DNA of 6,252 bases, from positions 1 to 6,252 of the forward strand of contig DGQR01000098.1 of NCBI GenBank assembly GCA_002390825.1, read 5' to 3'. The translations under genes were made by a program, and so were the position numbers. The notes beneath the pieces are model-generated. The model saw only the letters and a list, made by a program, of their open reading frames with translations. It ran no database searches and was not told where the DNA came from. Numbering within the stretch: position 1 is the first letter of the stretch; each line of letters begins with the position of its first letter. Source of the stretch: Rhodoferax sp. UBA4409 (GTDB lineage: Bacteria > Pseudomonadota > Gammaproteobacteria > Burkholderiales > Burkholderiaceae_C). Below, in pieces: positions 5,270 to 6,252 of the stretch.

Positions 5270-5722
5270 ATGATGTTTCAAAAAATCCAACGAATCGTGA
5301 TTCCGCTGGCCGCCCTGGCGGCATTGATCCTCGGCTACCGGCACTATGGCTGGCCCGGTGTGGCTTTGGTGGGTGGTGGCCTGATCATGTGGCAGCTGCT
5401 GCACTTCACCCGCATGTTGCAAGTGCTCAAGCGGGCGGCCAACCGGCCTATCGGCCATGTGGACAGCGCCGTCATGCTGCACGCCAAGCTGCGAGCCGGC
5501 TTGCCCTTGCTGCATGTGGTGGCCATGACCCGCTCGCTGGGGCAGCTCGAATCTCCCAAAGACACCCAACCTGAGCGCTACCGCTGGGCTGATACCTCGG
5601 GCAGCACGGTGCTGTGTGTGTTCAATGGCGGCAAGCTCCAAAGCTGGGACTTGCAGCGTCCCTCGCAAGACGAAGCGCTGCCAGAGCCCGCGCACGCCGC
5701 TGCGGTGGAATCGGCCTCGTAA
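5270..5722 (+). CDS. Small membrane-anchored protein of unknown function
   Basis: This 150-residue protein is not one whose function I recognise. It starts MMFQKIQR and has two hydrophobic helices (about 8-22 and 29-46) separated by a short RHYGWPG turn. A basic stretch (LKRAANRP) follows, then a mainly hydrophilic cytoplasmic part of about 100 residues. That part includes a possible beta-rich section near 104-127 (RYRWADTSGSTVLCVFNGGKL) and ends in an Ala/Glu-rich tail. It has no catalytic motif I can name. Similar short proteins next to ilvE in related bacteria have, as I recall, sometimes been labelled glycerate kinase; nothing here supports that. ATG 5270 and ATG 5273 are adjacent and either could be used. 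It follows the kinase by 61 nt, probably from its own promoter, and precedes ilvE by 50 nt. Coding character is supported by steady codon use. Confidence 0.78.
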   Translation: MMFQKIQRIVIPLAALAALILGYRHYGWPGVALVGGGLIMWQLLHFTRMLQVLKRAANRPIGHVDSAVMLHAKLRAGLPLLHVVAMTRSLGQLESPKDTQPERYRWADTSGSTVLCVFNGGKLQSWDLQRPSQDEALPEPAHAAAVESAS

Positions 5723-5725
5723 AAT
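5720..5725 (+). promoter_or_regulatory. Candidate -10 element upstream of ilvE
   Basis: TAAAAT overlaps the stop codon of the preceding gene and lies 47 bp before the ilvE ATG. It is a good match to the bacterial -10 consensus, but no good -35 is seen at 16-18 bp, so either an activator is needed or ilvE is transcribed from the upstream gene. Confidence 0.35.
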
Positions 5726-5734
5726 CCCCCTTTT

Positions 5735-5754
5735 TGCAAATTCCTGCAAATCCC
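5735..5754 (+). repeat. Tandem 10-bp repeat in the ilvE leader
   Basis: TGCAAATTCC (5735-5744) is followed directly by TGCAAATCCC (5745-5754), nine of ten bases identical, with a period of about one helical turn. It lies between the candidate -10 and the ribosome site AAGGA (5762-5766), a place where a protein could block or modulate transcription. Confidence 0.6.
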
Positions 5755-5772
5755 TCTCTTCAAGGACACCCG

Positions 5773-6252
5773 ATGAGCGTACTCCCACCTTCTATGTCTG
5801 ATCGCGACGGCAAAATCTGGATGGATGGCCAGATGGTCGAATGGCGCGATGCCAAGATCCACGTGCTGAGCCATACGCTGCACTACGGGTGCGGTGCCTT
5901 TGAAGGCGTGCGGGCCTACAACACGGTGAACGGCCCCGCTATCTTCCGCCTGCAGGAGCACACCGAGCGCCTGTTCAACAGCGCCAAGATCCTGCGGATG
6001 ACGATCCCCTTCACCCAGGAGCAGGTCAACGAAGCCCAGTGCGCCGTGATCCGCGAAAACAAACTCGAATCCGGCTACCTGCGCCCCCTGACCTGGATCG
6101 GCGACAAAAAGCTGGGCGTGTCCCCCAAGGGCAACACCATCCATTTGATGGTTGCCGCATGGCCCTGGGGTGCGTACTTGGGCGAAGAGGGCATGAAGCG
6201 CGGCATCCGCGTGAAAACCAGCAGCTACACCCGCCACCACGTCAACATCACC
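5773..6252 (+). CDS. ilvE: Branched-chain amino acid aminotransferase IlvE (N-terminal half, 3' truncated by window edge)
   Basis: IlvE is the cytoplasmic PLP enzyme that moves the amino group between glutamate and the keto acids of leucine, isoleucine and valine, the last step of their synthesis. The first 160 residues are visible out of about 305-315 usual. Class IV aminotransferase features are present: IWMDGQMVEWRDA, then LHYGCGAFEGVRAY (36-49), the EHTERLFNSAKI segment, GYLRPLTWIG with Arg104, and AAWPWGAYLG. This last group matches E. coli IlvE closely. The window ends at SSYTRHHVNIT, just before the expected catalytic lysine, so activity cannot be judged from this piece. ATG 5773 has AAGGA 6 nt upstream and is preferred over ATG 5794 (residue 8). 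It is a housekeeping gene with no visible link to the cytochromes. Confidence 0.95.
   Translation, partial: MSVLPPSMSDRDGKIWMDGQMVEWRDAKIHVLSHTLHYGCGAFEGVRAYNTVNGPAIFRLQEHTERLFNSAKILRMTIPFTQEQVNEAQCAVIRENKLESGYLRPLTWIGDKKLGVSPKGNTIHLMVAAWPWGAYLGEEGMKRGIRVKTSSYTRHHVNIT

Noticed and set aside
5578..6240. Open frame of 220 codons on the - strand opposite ilvE
   Set aside because: The + strand matches IlvE residue by residue over conserved segments; the antisense frame shows no motif.

Overview
The window is about 65% G+C by eye. All nine recognisable genes lie on the + strand, and the first and last are cut by the window edges. The gene content, GC-rich codon use and a repeat-like segment point to a betaproteobacterium of the Burkholderiales, most likely Comamonadaceae (Rhodoferax/Polaromonas/Acidovorax type). 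That placement is inferred from sequence style and gene order, not from a database search.

Layout: (1) nt 2-925, the C-terminal two thirds of the DNA-repair protein RadA. (2) nt 965-1300, a small two-helix membrane protein of unknown function. (3) nt 1370-3099, a compact redox operon: a secreted monoheme cytochrome c of the SHP/DUF1924 type, a secreted diheme cytochrome c (DHC type), and a multi-helix membrane cytochrome b of the b561/Ni-Fe-hydrogenase cytochrome b type. (4) nt 3188-5208, a QseBC/PmrAB-like two-component pair whose genes overlap by 4 nt. (5) nt 5270-5722, a small unrecognised membrane protein. (6) nt 5773 to the window end, the N-terminal half of the branched-chain amino acid aminotransferase IlvE.

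How the parts may work together: the three cytochrome genes look like an electron route from the membrane quinol pool, through cytochrome b and the periplasmic diheme carrier, to SHP. SHP is a cytochrome with an asparagine-ligated heme that can bind small gaseous ligands. Just upstream of the SHP gene is a near-perfect direct repeat, CTTAAG-N5-CTTAAT with an 11-bp period. This is the operator form known for PmrA/QseB-type OmpR-family regulators, and a regulator of that type is encoded directly downstream of the cytochromes. The most interesting reading is therefore a self-contained sense-and-respond redox module: sensor kinase, regulator, operator, then the cytochrome chain. The inducing signal and the terminal reaction are not known from the sequence.

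Genes 1, 5 and 6 appear to be ordinary chromosomal surroundings. I saw no tRNA, rRNA, CRISPR array, insertion sequence or phage gene. Every gap between genes is under 100 bp, and those with visible signals are described below.
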